62,938 nt of DNA from Iodobacter sp. (GCF_025352645.1 NZ_JANXSO010000035.1:1-62938); one strand, 5' to 3'; shown: positions 43,530 to 53,028, counted from the first letter of the stretch. The notes: generated by a model not told the origin, from the sequence alone. Translations and numbers: made by a program.

Positions 43530-44579
43530 ATGCTTCCCGGCTCTAGCCCGATCAGCTTAGTTCAGCACTACCTCAAAGCACAGGAGGGGGTGGTTGAGGT
43601 TACGCGCATCGCACCAGACGATGTGCGCTATACCGTGGGCGAGCGGGTGCAGGCAACGGTCACTGGGCTACTGCCAAACGGGCGCTATGCCGTGCTCATT
43701 AAAGATCAGCTGCTTGATCTTAATTTACCTAGAAATACCGAGCCTGGTGAAAAGCTAGATCTTACCGTGGTAACGGGCAATCCTAAGCTAACCTTTACTT
43801 TGACTGGCGCTGGCGCGCAGCCAGCTTTGCCACAAGAAATGGCCTTAAGCCAAGGGGCTCGCTTTTTGGCTTCCTTGCTTGGCAAAGGTGAGGCTAAGCC
43901 CGAAGTAGCTCAATTGAGTTCTGCTGCAGCATTGTTTGATGGTGCTCCTGATACAGAAAAATTGGCCGCTAAGCTCTCGCAAGGGCTGGCCGATAGTGGT
44001 TTATTTTATGAATCACATCAGGCTGAGTGGGTAAATGGTGAACGGCCATTGCAATCACTATTAAGAGAACCGCAAGCAGGCTTAGCTAAGCCTGCAGCGA
44101 ATGGCACAGAAGCTAAAACAGAGAACACGGATAAAACAAACAGTACGCTTCTGGCTAAAGACACACAGCTAGCTGAGAAAGCGGCACAAGCACCAGATGC
44201 CGCTTTACGTAGTTTGGTGCAGCAGCAGCTGGATGTGCTCGAGCAGCGCCCCGTTGTTTGGACAGGGCAAGCGTGGCCTGGTCAGCCATTGCGCTGGGAA
44301 GTCGAAAGCGAAAACGAGCGCCAAGCGGGTAGAGGGCAAGATGAAGAGCAGCGTAGTTGGCAAACACGGCTAAACCTTCAGCTTCCCGCACTGGGTGGCT
44401 TAAATATTGTGGCGGTTCTGCATAACGGTGAATTTGCTTTGCGCTTTGAGGCGTCGGCCCAAACGGCAGAAAAAATTCGTGCAGAAACTAAGAATCTGCA
44501 AAACCGCTTTGAGGCCGCTGGTTTAACTTTGGCGTCCAGCTTGGTGGTGGTTAATGCTGAGTCTGTGAATGTCACGTAA
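43530..44579 (+). CDS. FliK-like hook-length-control domain protein
   Basis: 349 residues. The C-terminal part (about 250-345) has the FliK C-terminal pattern: WQTRLNLQLPALGGLNIVAVLHNGEFALRFEAS. The N-terminal part is Ala/Gln/Glu-rich and of low complexity. FliK measures hook length and switches export specificity by acting on FlhB. The partner gene downstream encodes a FlhB-tail-like protein and overlaps by 11 bases, so the pair may work together. True fliK normally lies with the basal-body genes, so this may be a paralog with another role. Confidence 0.78.
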   Translation: MLPGSSPISLVQHYLKAQEGVVEVTRIAPDDVRYTVGERVQATVTGLLPNGRYAVLIKDQLLDLNLPRNTEPGEKLDLTVVTGNPKLTFTLTGAGAQPALPQEMALSQGARFLASLLGKGEAKPEVAQLSSAAALFDGAPDTEKLAAKLSQGLADSGLFYESHQAEWVNGERPLQSLLREPQAGLAKPAANGTEAKTENTDKTNSTLLAKDTQLAEKAAQAPDAALRSLVQQQLDVLEQRPVVWTGQAWPGQPLRWEVESENERQAGRGQDEEQRSWQTRLNLQLPALGGLNIVAVLHNGEFALRFEASAQTAEKIRAETKNLQNRFEAAGLTLASSLVVVNAESVNVT

Positions 44580-44898
44580 GCATCCTGATAGCCGTCGCCA
44601 GCAAGCTGTTGCGCTGGCTTACCAGCAAGGTAGTAATTCCCCCCGTGTCGTTGCAAAAGGCCAAGGCTTGCTGGCTGAGCGGATTATTGAACGCGCCCAA
44701 GAAGCGGGCGTGTTTGTGCATGAATCGCCTGAGTTGGTGGCGATGCTGATGCAAGTGGATCTAGATCAACATATTCCCCCGCAACTTTATCGAGCTATCG
44801 CCGAATTGCTGGCCTTCGTTTATCATTTGGAACGCGGAGAAACAGCGACTGCGCCTGTTTTTGATTTACCGCCCCTAGTCGACGATCAGCCCGAGTAA
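44569..44898 (+). CDS. FlhB C-terminal-like export switch protein
   Basis: 109 residues that correspond to the cytoplasmic tail of FlhB: QQAVALAYQQGSNSPRVVAKG, then LLAERIIERAQEAGVFVHESPELVAMLM and the closing IPPQLYRAIAELLAFVY. It has no membrane domain, and the NPTH autocleavage motif is absent, so it is like the FlhB fragment after cleavage. Such free FlhB-tail proteins occur in several proteobacteria and can partly replace the FlhB tail. Its overlap with the FliK-like gene supports a shared function in export switching. Confidence 0.85.
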   Translation: MSRKHPDSRRQQAVALAYQQGSNSPRVVAKGQGLLAERIIERAQEAGVFVHESPELVAMLMQVDLDQHIPPQLYRAIAELLAFVYHLERGETATAPVFDLPPLVDDQPE

Positions 44899-44907
44899 TC
44901 CCATCCC

Positions 44908-46041
44908 ATGCTTCGCCATCACTTAAAAACTGCGACTTATGCTGTTGCAGCGCTCTTCTTTGCCCTTGGTTTTAATTATGGTAGCTGGGCTTCGCGCTTA
45001 CCTGCTATCAAATCACAACTCCATTTAGATGCTGCACAAGTCGGCTTTTTGCTCTTGGCCGCAGGTTTAGGTGCGGTGTTTTCTTTTCCTGTTACCACTT
45101 ATGTTTTGCAACGCTTTGGCTCCAAAAAAGTGTGTCTAGGCGCAGGACTGGCCTTGCCTTTGGTGCTGCCCGCGCTGGCTTTTGCGCCAAGTTATAGTTT
45201 TGCCTTGGTGATTATGGCTTTTGAGGGGGTAGCGCATAGCTGCCTAAATGTAGCCATGAATGCACAGGGCGTGGCAGTGGAGCTAGAAAACGGCAAGCCG
45301 ATTATGTCTAGATTACATGCCGTATTTAGCTTGGGCGGCTTAGCTGCGGCTTTGTTTGCTTCTTTGCTAAGCAGTATTTCACCCGATTTATCCTTACATT
45401 TATGTGTTGTTGCCGTGTTGATTTGGGCAACGGTGTTGTGGGCTTCATCGAGGCTCTTGGCAGATCGGACTCAGCAGTCTATGGCCCGTGGCAAGCGCTT
45501 TGCTTTGCCAACGGGTATGGCGGTGTTGCTGGGTTTAACGGCCTTATTTGGTACGATCGTAGAAGGATCGATGGTTGATTGGACTGCACTTTATTTACGT
45601 AATGATTTACAAGCAGAACAATGGCTAGCTCCTTTGGGCTTGGCGAGTTTTTCTGGAGCCATGCTATTGGCGCGTTGGTTTGGGGATGGTTGGCGTACTC
45701 GTTGGGGTAGTCGCAAGCTTTTATTGGTGGGCAGTACCGTTGCTGGATCAGGATTGTTATTAGGCTTGGCCATGGGCGGCATTGTTCCGGCCTTGCTTGC
45801 CTTTGCCTTGGTGGGTTTGGGGGTGGCGGCGGTATCACCGTGTGTGTATATGGCTGCGGCAAGGCAGGGGGCAGTGGCTTTAGCTGCGGTTACAACGATG
45901 GGCTCGATAGGCGCTTTAATGGGCCCGCCTTTAATTGGCTTTATCGCGCAGATGAGTAATCTGGGTTGGGGGCTGGCTTTTGTGGCGCTGGGGGCTTTGA
46001 TGATTGCGGTATTAGCCAGAAAAATAAGCTGGCCCACTTAA
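44908..46041 (+). CDS. MFS transporter
   Basis: 377 residues with 12 predicted membrane helices. The start (ALFFALGFNYGSWASRLPAIK) and the helix 4 to 5 region resemble the YbjJ/fucose-permease-like branch of the major facilitator superfamily. The substrate is unknown. It follows the FlhB-like gene by nine bases on the same strand, but this is probably incidental read-through rather than a flagellar role. A hairpin lies between it and the convergent NSS transporter gene. Confidence 0.85.
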   Translation: MLRHHLKTATYAVAALFFALGFNYGSWASRLPAIKSQLHLDAAQVGFLLLAAGLGAVFSFPVTTYVLQRFGSKKVCLGAGLALPLVLPALAFAPSYSFALVIMAFEGVAHSCLNVAMNAQGVAVELENGKPIMSRLHAVFSLGGLAAALFASLLSSISPDLSLHLCVVAVLIWATVLWASSRLLADRTQQSMARGKRFALPTGMAVLLGLTALFGTIVEGSMVDWTALYLRNDLQAEQWLAPLGLASFSGAMLLARWFGDGWRTRWGSRKLLLVGSTVAGSGLLLGLAMGGIVPALLAFALVGLGVAAVSPCVYMAAARQGAVALAAVTTMGSIGALMGPPLIGFIAQMSNLGWGLAFVALGALMIAVLARKISWPT

Positions 46042-46061
46042 TGTGCAGTTAGATGGATAAT

Positions 46062-46086
46062 ACTGACGGGTAGAGCACCCGTCAGT
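46062..46086. terminator. hairpin between convergent genes
   Basis: Perfect ten-base inverted repeat ACTGACGGGT / ACCCGTCAGT with a five-base loop, between the MFS and NSS transporter genes that face each other. No T run is seen on either side. Confidence 0.5.
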
Positions 46087-46098
46087 GCCTGCCGTGGC

Positions 46099-47457
46099 TT
46101 AAATTAAACCAAAACCGTTTAAAAGAATAATGCCGATTAAGAGCGGTGCAATATAGCGCAGTAAAATAAACAGCACTTTAATCAGCGCTTGATTGTTTAA
46201 TGTACCACCATTGGATAGTGCTTCTTTAAGTTTGGGTAAGCCATAAGACCAGCCTGCAAAGATACAAATTAAAATACCACCGACAGGCATTAAAATATTT
46301 GAGCTGATATAGTCAAATAAATCAAATGTGTTTAAGCCAAATAGTTTCCAATTTGCAGTTAACGATTGGGATAATGCAGCGGGTAGGCCAAAGAGGGCAA
46401 TCGTTAATAGGCTGATGACCGTGGCTTTTTTACGGCTCCAGTTGCAACGTTCAATCAGCATGGCAACAGGCACTTCCATGATAGAAAGAATGGCCCCTGT
46501 TGCTGCAATCGCCGTCAGAATAAAGAATAAGGCCATAAAAATACTACCGCCTGGCATGCTATGAAAGACGGCTGGAATAGTAATAAAAACCAGCGATGGG
46601 CCTGTAGCAGGTTCAAAGCCAAAAGCAAATACTGCTGGAAAAATAGCGATCCCCGCGAGTAAAGATACGGTTAAATCAGCAAACATCACGCGGGTGGCGG
46701 TGAGCGGTATATTTTGCTCAGCACGGAAATAGCTGCCGTAAGTGAGCATGGTCCCCATGCCTATGGATAGCTTAAAAAATGCCAGCCCGACTGCCGTTAA
46801 AATAACGCCTGCATTAATCTTGCTAAAATCAGGCGTGAATAAAAATTCAAGGCCACGCATTGCGCCGGGTAAAGTCAGGCTGCGGATACATAGTGCAATC
46901 AGTAATAAAAACAGCACCGGCATGAGCTTTTTGCTAACGGCCTCAATGCCTTTGGAAACGCCGCACATAATAATTGCACCGGTAAAGCCAAGTACAATCC
47001 ATTGCCAGATAAGGGCAGACCGTGGATTGGCCACTAGCTCGCCAAATACAGCTTTGGTATGGGCCGGATCAATTGAGCTTAGCTGCCCAGATAGGGCTTT
47101 AAAAATATAGGCAAAGACCCAAGCTGCTACTTCAGTGTAAAAGGCCAGAATTAAAACGGCAGCCGCAATCCCCATAAAGCCAATAAGCTTCCAGAAGCCT
47201 TGCCCTTTGGGGGCTAATTTCTCAAAGGTGGTAATGGCATTAGCGCGAGACGCTCGCCCCAGCATGATTTCAGTCACCATAACCGGTAAGCCAACTAATA
47301 GTGTGGCTATGATATACACCAATAAAAAACTGGCCCCACCATTCGTACCCGTGAGATAAGGAAACTTCCAAATATTGCCAAGGCCAACGGCAGAGCCCAA
47401 GGTGGCAACGAGCACACCAAAGGTTGAGGTGAAGCCGTCGCGGGATGTGTTACTCAT
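46099..47457 (-). CDS. sodium-dependent transporter, NSS family
   Basis: 452 residues with 11-12 membrane helices. The neurotransmitter-sodium symporter signature is clear near the N-terminus: LGSAVGLGNIWKFPYLTGTNGG. Bacterial members import amino acids (tryptophan, tyrosine, leucine or others) with sodium. The unwound helix 1 and the helix 6 region (VGLAFFKLSIGMGTMLTYGSY) line the site. Which amino acid is carried cannot be told. Single gene, convergent with the MFS gene and divergent from cysM. Confidence 0.9.
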   Translation of the reverse strand: MSNTSRDGFTSTFGVLVATLGSAVGLGNIWKFPYLTGTNGGASFLLVYIIATLLVGLPVMVTEIMLGRASRANAITTFEKLAPKGQGFWKLIGFMGIAAAVLILAFYTEVAAWVFAYIFKALSGQLSSIDPAHTKAVFGELVANPRSALIWQWIVLGFTGAIIMCGVSKGIEAVSKKLMPVLFLLLIALCIRSLTLPGAMRGLEFLFTPDFSKINAGVILTAVGLAFFKLSIGMGTMLTYGSYFRAEQNIPLTATRVMFADLTVSLLAGIAIFPAVFAFGFEPATGPSLVFITIPAVFHSMPGGSIFMALFFILTAIAATGAILSIMEVPVAMLIERCNWSRKKATVISLLTIALFGLPAALSQSLTANWKLFGLNTFDLFDYISSNILMPVGGILICIFAGWSYGLPKLKEALSNGGTLNNQALIKVLFILLRYIAPLLIGIILLNGFGLI

Positions 47458-47599
47458 TATGTGTTTCCTGTTTTAAAAACAATTTACGGTAAAACCTTAT
47501 TAATAATGGCGATTCATTTGCCAGCGTGTGGCTGCATATTGGCAAGTGTGCTTGCATGGCGTGGCAGGTATAATCAAAACAAGAAGAATGGAGCCTTGC

Positions 47600-48478
47600 A
47601 TGTTTAAGTATTTAGAAGATTTCGTCGGACATACACCCTTAGTGCGTTTGAAACGGATGCCTGGTGACACCAGTAATATTATTTTAGTAAAGCTCGAAGG
47701 CAATAACCCAGCCGGATCAGTTAAAGACCGGCCCGCATTATCCATGATTCGGCACGCAGCGGCTCGCGGAGATATCCAAATGGGTGATACTTTAATTGAA
47801 GCTACCTCAGGAAATACCGGTATTGCCCTTGCAATGGCCGCAGCGGTCATGGGTTATCGCATGATTTTGATCATGCCTAAAAGCGCTAGCATTGAGCGTG
47901 TGCAAAGCATGAAAGCGTACGGTGCGGAAGTAATTTTGGAAGAAAGCATGGAAAGCGCCCGTGATTTGGCGCAAATAATGGTAAAAAAAGGCCAAGGCCT
48001 TGTGTTAGATCAGTTTGCCAACGCAGATAATCCGCTTGCTCACTACCAAAGCACTGGGCCGGAAATCTGGCAGGATACAGAGGGCCGTATCACTCATTTT
48101 GTTTCCAGCATGGGTACTACCGGTACCATTATGGGCACTGGGCGTTATTTAAAAGAACAAAATCCAGCCGTGCAAATTGTGGGTGTTCAGCCTTGCGATG
48201 GCGCGCAAATACCTGGCATTCGTAAATGGCCCGTGGATTATGTGCCTGCTATCTGTGATTTTTCTAAGTTAGATCGGATGATGGAAGTTAATCAGGCGCT
48301 GGCAGAAGAAACCACGCGCCGGCTTGCCCGTGAAGAGGGCATTTTTGCTGGGATTTCATCCGGCGGTGCGCTGGCGGCGGCTCTGCAATTATCACAACAA
48401 GTAGAAAACGCAGTGATTGTTTCCATTGTTTGTGATCGCGGAGACCGTTATCTTTCGACCGGTGTGTTTCCGGCGTAA
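47600..48478 (+). CDS. cysM: cysteine synthase B
   Basis: 292 residues. A PLP enzyme that makes cysteine from O-acetylserine with sulfide or thiosulfate. Lys42 in NPAGSVKDRPALSM is the Schiff-base lysine. The phosphate-binding loop is EATSGNTGIAL and the late motif is GISSGGAL. The length and the FKYLEDFVGHTPLVRL start fit CysM rather than CysK. The ATG at 47600 has GGAG seven bases upstream; ATG 47588 is possible but lacks spacing. A thiosulfate-using enzyme fits with the sulfur module elsewhere in the window, although the two loci are far apart. Confidence 0.92.
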   Translation: MFKYLEDFVGHTPLVRLKRMPGDTSNIILVKLEGNNPAGSVKDRPALSMIRHAAARGDIQMGDTLIEATSGNTGIALAMAAAVMGYRMILIMPKSASIERVQSMKAYGAEVILEESMESARDLAQIMVKKGQGLVLDQFANADNPLAHYQSTGPEIWQDTEGRITHFVSSMGTTGTIMGTGRYLKEQNPAVQIVGVQPCDGAQIPGIRKWPVDYVPAICDFSKLDRMMEVNQALAEETTRRLAREEGIFAGISSGGALAAALQLSQQVENAVIVSIVCDRGDRYLSTGVFPA

Positions 48479-48619
48479 CTATTGTTAGATGTATCTATTA
48501 GAATTTTTAGTCCACGAAAAATGCTAAAGAGCCTGCAAGGCGACTAATACTTCAGGTTTATGTTGGTGTATTTTATGGACCATTTGTTATTTGAAAGTGT
48601 GTTGTAACAAGGAAAAAGC

Positions 48620-49489
48620 ATGACCCCCGTCGATTTACATTGCCATTCAAACCATTCCGATGGCTTGCTGCCTGCGCGCGAAGTGGTGCGTAAAGCGCAT
48701 GCGCGGGGGTGTCAGTTATTTGCACTTACCGATCATGATGAAACCCGTGGCTTGGCCGAGGCAGAGGACGAAGCAGCGCTTCTGGGGATGAAGTTTATCA
48801 ATGGCGTAGAGATTTCAGTGAGCTGGGGTAAGCATATTCTGCATATCGTTGGCCTAGGGTTTGATCGCCATAATGAGGCGCTGCTCGCAGGGCTTGCCAC
48901 TGTGCGCTCTGGCCGAGGCGAGCGTGCCGAGCGCATGGCGCGTGAGCTAGATAAAGTAGGTCTTCATGGCACTTTAGCAGGGGCGCAGCAATACGCCGAT
49001 AACCCCGCTATTTTAAGCCGCGCACATTTTGCGCGGCATTTGGTCAATACCGGCGTATGTAAAGATATGGGCACGGTGTTTAAACGCTATTTGGTGCGGG
49101 GCAAGCCAGGCTTTGTAGAACACGAGTGGGCGCGTTTGCACGAAGCGATCGAATGGATTACGGGTGCAGGCGGCATCGCCGTTTTGGCCCACCCAGCCCG
49201 CTATGAAATGGGCAATGAAACCTTGCGTGTCTTGCTCACCGAATACAAACGCTTAGGTGGGCAGGCCATTGAAGTGGTTTCTGGCTGCCATGGTATTCCA
49301 GATGCCGCCCGCTTTGGCCGCTTGGCACAGGAATTTGGCTTTTTGGCCTCTTGTGGTACGGATTATCACGCCACGGGTGAAGGTGCGCGTGAGCCTGGTT
49401 TAAACCCAGATCTCCCTATGGATTGCGTACCGGTTTGGTATCGCTGGTTGCCGCCAGAGGCAATGCATTCTCCAATTTCAGTAGGTTAA
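48620..49489 (+). CDS. PHP-domain phosphatase (YciV/RNase AM type)
   Basis: 289 residues with the PHP metal site: DLHCHSNHSDG at the N-terminus, LTDHDETRG, then IAVLAHPARY and CGTDYHATG. It belongs with Chromobacterium violaceum Cv1693, known as a 3',5'-nucleoside bisphosphate phosphatase, and E. coli YciV (RNase AM), a 5'-3' exonuclease that trims rRNA 5' ends. GGAAAAA lies before the ATG. It is three bases ahead of the YciO-like gene, the same pair as yciV-yciO in E. coli. Confidence 0.92.
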   Translation: MTPVDLHCHSNHSDGLLPAREVVRKAHARGCQLFALTDHDETRGLAEAEDEAALLGMKFINGVEISVSWGKHILHIVGLGFDRHNEALLAGLATVRSGRGERAERMARELDKVGLHGTLAGAQQYADNPAILSRAHFARHLVNTGVCKDMGTVFKRYLVRGKPGFVEHEWARLHEAIEWITGAGGIAVLAHPARYEMGNETLRVLLTEYKRLGGQAIEVVSGCHGIPDAARFGRLAQEFGFLASCGTDYHATGEGAREPGLNPDLPMDCVPVWYRWLPPEAMHSPISVG

Positions 49490-49492
49490 ATA

Positions 49493-50116
49493 ATGTCTCA
49501 GTTTTTTTCTATTCATGCAGAAAACCCGCAAGCCCGTTTAATTAAGCAAGCCGTTGATATTCTCCGCAAGGGTGGGGTGGTGGTTTATCCCACCGACTCC
49601 TGTTATGCCATTGGCTGTAAGCTGGATTCAAAAGACGCATTAGAGCGGATTAAGCGCATTCGTCAGCTGGATGATAAACATCACTTCACCTTGGTTTGCA
49701 GCGATTTATCGCAAATTGGCACCTATGCTAAAGTTGATAATCGGGTGTATCGCATTCTTAAAGCCACCACGCCGGGTAGCTATACTTTTATCTTAGAAGC
49801 CAGCAAAGAAGTGCCGCGCCGCGTTTGGCACCCTAAAAAATCGACCATTGGCCTGCGTGTGCCAGATCATCCCATTGCCTTAGCAATGCTAGAAGAATTG
49901 GGTGAGCCGATTTTATCCTCTACATTGATTCTACCCGGTGACGAAGAGGCCATGACGGATGCGTGGGAGATTCGTGATCGCCTTGAGCATGATGTTGATT
50001 TGGTGATTGAAGGTGGTTATTGCGGTATAGAGCCAACGACCGTGGTGGATTTATCCAGTGAAAGTGCCGAGCTGCTACGAGAAGGCAAGGGTAGCCTAGC
50101 GCCTTTGGGCTTGTAG
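49493..50116 (+). CDS. yciO: YciO/YrdC/Sua5-family protein
   Basis: 207 residues. The Sua5/YrdC fold is shown by the start DILRKGGVVVYPTDSCYAIG, the KRIRQLDDKHHFTLVC segment and PTTVVDLSSE near the end. TsaC/Sua5 members make threonylcarbamoyl-AMP for the t6A tRNA modification. YciO is a paralog with weaker activity. The pairing with the PHP phosphatase gene favours YciO. Whether a separate tsaC exists cannot be seen here. Confidence 0.88.
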   Translation: MSQFFSIHAENPQARLIKQAVDILRKGGVVVYPTDSCYAIGCKLDSKDALERIKRIRQLDDKHHFTLVCSDLSQIGTYAKVDNRVYRILKATTPGSYTFILEASKEVPRRVWHPKKSTIGLRVPDHPIALAMLEELGEPILSSTLILPGDEEAMTDAWEIRDRLEHDVDLVIEGGYCGIEPTTVVDLSSESAELLREGKGSLAPLGL

Positions 50117-50246
50117 ATTAGGCGTGTTTTAGCATTGTTGCATCTCTTGCTCGCGATCGATGCGAGGTTTGACAGGCTGTTAGATGGCACTGCCAGTGCG
50201 CCGTGTTGAGCTTTTTTTGCCCACCTACTTTTTGCTAAGGATTTAA

Positions 50247-50888
50247 ATGGAATTCAATTTGATTCAAAAAATCGCCATTTGGGCGTTGCCGGTTTTGTTT
50301 GCGATTACTGCACATGAAGCCGCCCATGCCTTTGTGGCTAAAAAATTGGGTGATCCAACTGCCTATCTATTAGGGCGGGTGACATTCAATCCTTTAAAGC
50401 ATATTGATCCTATTGGCACAATTTTATTGCCGCTTATTTTTCTTATTCTGCCTGGTGGATTTTTATTTGGCTGGGCTAAGCCCGTGCCAGTTGATTTTAG
50501 CCGTTTAAATAATCCTAAACGCGATATGTTGTGGGTGGCCGCGGCGGGGCCAGCTTCTAATTTTGTGATGGCGATTATTTGGGGGTTGCTATTTAAATTG
50601 GCCGAAGGCTTAGATGGCAACTCGTTTCAATTACCCTTGGCGTATATGGCCCAAGCGGGGATTAGTATTAATGTGGTGTTAATGGTGCTAAATCTTATTC
50701 CCATCCCACCGCTTGATGGGGGACGGATGTTGCTATCGGTCTTGCCCAATCATTTGGCCGCAAAGCTGGCCCGTGTTGAGCCTTATGGTATGTTTGTTTT
50801 AATAGGCTTGCTAGCAACAGGGTTATTAAGCGGTATTATGGCTCCCTTTATTGCGCTGGCTTACCGCTTAGTGCATTTTATTGTCTAG
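50247..50888 (+). CDS. site-2-protease-like M50 membrane metalloprotease
   Basis: 213 residues with five to six membrane segments. The zinc motif HEAAH lies near residue 23 and the second ligand motif NLIPIPPLDGGRML lies near 150, as in the small M50B (YwhC-like) group. These are intramembrane proteases; the substrate is unknown. Gene order yciO, M50 protease, trpS is common in betaproteobacteria and probably forms one operon. Confidence 0.9.
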   Translation: MEFNLIQKIAIWALPVLFAITAHEAAHAFVAKKLGDPTAYLLGRVTFNPLKHIDPIGTILLPLIFLILPGGFLFGWAKPVPVDFSRLNNPKRDMLWVAAAGPASNFVMAIIWGLLFKLAEGLDGNSFQLPLAYMAQAGISINVVLMVLNLIPIPPLDGGRMLLSVLPNHLAAKLARVEPYGMFVLIGLLATGLLSGIMAPFIALAYRLVHFIV

Positions 50889-50922
50889 TTTATATTAGGT
50901 TTTTCTCTTTATAGGATTTGCG

Positions 50923-52125
50923 ATGTTCCCCGATCGAGTTCTCTCCGGCATGCGCCCCACTGGCAAGCTACATCTTGGGCATTATCATGGTGTGCTCAAG
51001 AATTGGGTGCAGCTACAGAGTGAACATCCCTGTTTGTTTATGGTGGCCGATTGGCATGCGCTCACAACTAATTATGATGATGTTGGCGAGATAGAGAAAA
51101 GCGTTTGGGATATGGTGATTGATTGGATTGCCGCTGGGGTCGATCCTGCACAGGCAACTATTTTTATCCAAAGCCGTGTACCAGAGCACGCGGAGCTGCA
51201 TTTGTTGCTTTCTATGGTAACGCCGCTCTCGTGGCTAGAGCGTGCGCCCAGCTATAAAGACCAAATCGAGAATCTGAGCCATAAAGATTTGGATACCTAT
51301 GGCTTTTTAGGCTATCCGCTGCTGCAGGCCGCAGATATCTTGTTATACCGTAGTAATTTAGTCCCAGTTGGGGATGACCAAGTGCCGCATATTGAAATGA
51401 CGCGGGAAATTGCGCGGCGTTTTAACCATGTCTTTGGCAAAGAAGCCGGCTTTGCAGAAAAAGCCGAAGCTGCGATTAAAAAAATTGGCGGCAAAAAAGG
51501 CAAGCTTTACGATGATTTACGCACTCGCTACCAGCAGGGTGGCGATGTTGAAGCATTAGAGGCTGCTAGAGCTTTATTGCAAGATACTCAAAATTTAAGT
51601 TATGGCGATCGAGAGCGCTTATTTGGTTATTTAGAGGGCGGTGGCAAAATGATCTTGCCCGAGGCGCAGCCGCTGCTGTCTAGCGTGCCCCGTTTGCCTG
51701 GTTTAGATGGGCAAAAAATGTCTAAGTCTTACGGCAATACCATTGGTCTGCGCGAAGATGCTGATTCTGTGGCAAAAAAAATCAGGCAAATGCCAACTGA
51801 TCCAGCGCGTGCGCGCCGCACCGATGTCGGTAATCCTGAGCGTTGCCCTGTGTGGAAGCTGCATCAGGTGTACTCAAATCAGGCGGTGCAGCAGTGGGTG
51901 GTAGAAGGCTGTAAAAGTGCAGGGATTGGCTGTATTGAGTGTAAGCAGCCGGTGATTGATGGGATTGTTGCGGAGCAAAAGCCCATGTTTGAGCGTGCCC
52001 AGCCCTATGTTGAAGACCCCACCTTGCTTAAAAGTATTGTGGCAGATGGCTGTGAAGCTGCTCGTGATATGGCTAGAGATACGATGCGCGATGTGCGCGA
52101 AGTAATGGGCTTGTCTTATAGCTAA
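50923..52125 (+). CDS. trpS: tryptophan-tRNA ligase
   Basis: 400 residues. Class I synthetase with the HIGH-type motif PTGKLHLGHYHGVL near the start and KMSKSYGN near residue 264. It charges tRNA-Trp. At 400 residues it is longer than the E. coli enzyme (334), mainly through an insertion around residues 170-230 (KKGKLYDDLRTRYQQGGDVE), a form found in many betaproteobacteria. It lies 34 bases after the M50 protease gene. Confidence 0.94.
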   Translation: MFPDRVLSGMRPTGKLHLGHYHGVLKNWVQLQSEHPCLFMVADWHALTTNYDDVGEIEKSVWDMVIDWIAAGVDPAQATIFIQSRVPEHAELHLLLSMVTPLSWLERAPSYKDQIENLSHKDLDTYGFLGYPLLQAADILLYRSNLVPVGDDQVPHIEMTREIARRFNHVFGKEAGFAEKAEAAIKKIGGKKGKLYDDLRTRYQQGGDVEALEAARALLQDTQNLSYGDRERLFGYLEGGGKMILPEAQPLLSSVPRLPGLDGQKMSKSYGNTIGLREDADSVAKKIRQMPTDPARARRTDVGNPERCPVWKLHQVYSNQAVQQWVVEGCKSAGIGCIECKQPVIDGIVAEQKPMFERAQPYVEDPTLLKSIVADGCEAARDMARDTMRDVREVMGLSYS

Positions 52126-52166
52126 GCACTAGCAAATTACAATGATTGGCGGGTTAGAAACACTAA

Positions 52167-52192
52167 GCGTATTAAAAAAAAATGTAATACGC
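52167..52192 (+). repeat. inverted repeat after trpS
   Basis: GCGTATTA / TAATACGC separated by an A-rich ten-base loop, 42 bases after the trpS stop. It could be a weak stem but has no T run. The remaining 200 bases before the next gene hold nothing I recognise apart from a purine-rich ribosome binding site. Confidence 0.4.
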
Positions 52193-52401
52193 ATGATGGG
52201 AGCTTGATTCACTTTATACTTTTTATCTTGATGATGTCTCTTGCTCATTTTTTTATTTGTTTGAGATGGTCAACGTTTAGGAATATAAACGCGTAGGGGC
52301 GCAGCAAGTAGCGCTGGTATAGGCTAGTTCGATTCCAATGTGCATTTGCTCGTGAGTTTATATTTTTTTGTGGGCGAAATTTTTAAAATGGAGGTCAAAT
52401 C

Positions 52402-52740
52402 ATGACGCAACGCAGTGTAGCATTTCCTATTGTATTAATTGCAATTGGTGCGGGCTGGCTGGTGAATGAGCTGCAGCTTATGCCGCAAATGGGCACCTTA
52501 ATTATTTTGGGCTTGATTGCTGCAGGTGTGGCTGTACTGGCTTTTGAAGGGATTAATAAATCTAGTGTTGTGACCGCCCCTATGCTGATTGCGACAGGGT
52601 TTGCCGTGTATCTTAAAGATTATCATGGCCTAGGCTTAAAGCTGGCGATTCCGGCTTTAATGGTTTTGGCTGGTTTATTGATGCTATTGGCAAGATCAGT
52701 GCATATTCGCGAGCGGGTTGAGCAAGACGAGCAGCCATAA
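52402..52740 (+). CDS. small membrane protein
   Basis: 112 residues with four predicted membrane helices in two hairpins: VAFPIVLIAIGAGWLVNEL, GTLIILGLIAAGVAVLAFEG, a third at about 55-70 and a fourth at about 78-96, and then a charged tail. The first part recalls the LiaF/DUF5668-type transmembrane module, but the match is loose. GGAGG lies before the ATG. Function unknown. Confidence 0.75.
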   Translation: MTQRSVAFPIVLIAIGAGWLVNELQLMPQMGTLIILGLIAAGVAVLAFEGINKSSVVTAPMLIATGFAVYLKDYHGLGLKLAIPALMVLAGLLMLLARSVHIRERVEQDEQP

Positions 52741-52741
52741 A

Positions 52742-53023
52742 CTAACTCAAGCTGTGTTTTTGCGCAAAAGCGCGTTTTTGTGCGGCCGTCCATTGCTTGA
52801 TGGTGTACTCGCTGCTGGCAGCGCTAGCGCGGTCTTTAAATTCAATCACGGCCAATAATTTTTGTGGTGGGCGGATGCGCGTATAGCGGGCGCCTTTGCC
52901 GCTAACATGTGCGGAGTAGCGTTTTTTTACATCAACGGTGATTCCTGTATAAATTGAATCATCCTGACATTCGATCAGGTATAAAAACCATGGCTTATTC
53001 TGCGTGGGTAATTCTTTAGGCAT
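52742..53023 (-). CDS. GIY-YIG nuclease superfamily protein
   Basis: 94 residues forming a single GIY-YIG domain: WFLYLIECQDDSIYTGIT, with the conserved Tyr pair, the Arg region KKRYSAHVSGKGARYTR and the glutamate in SSEYTIKQW. Stand-alone domains of this size (YhbQ/UPF0213 type) are widespread, and some have DNA nuclease activity. The ATG at 53023 is preferred over a TTG at 53038. It is convergent with the small membrane protein, with one base between them, and its start lies within six bases of the divergent methyltransferase-like gene. Confidence 0.88.
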   Translation of the reverse strand: MPKELPTQNKPWFLYLIECQDDSIYTGITVDVKKRYSAHVSGKGARYTRIRPPQKLLAVIEFKDRASAASSEYTIKQWTAAQKRAFAQKHSLS

Positions 53024-53028
53024 AGTTA

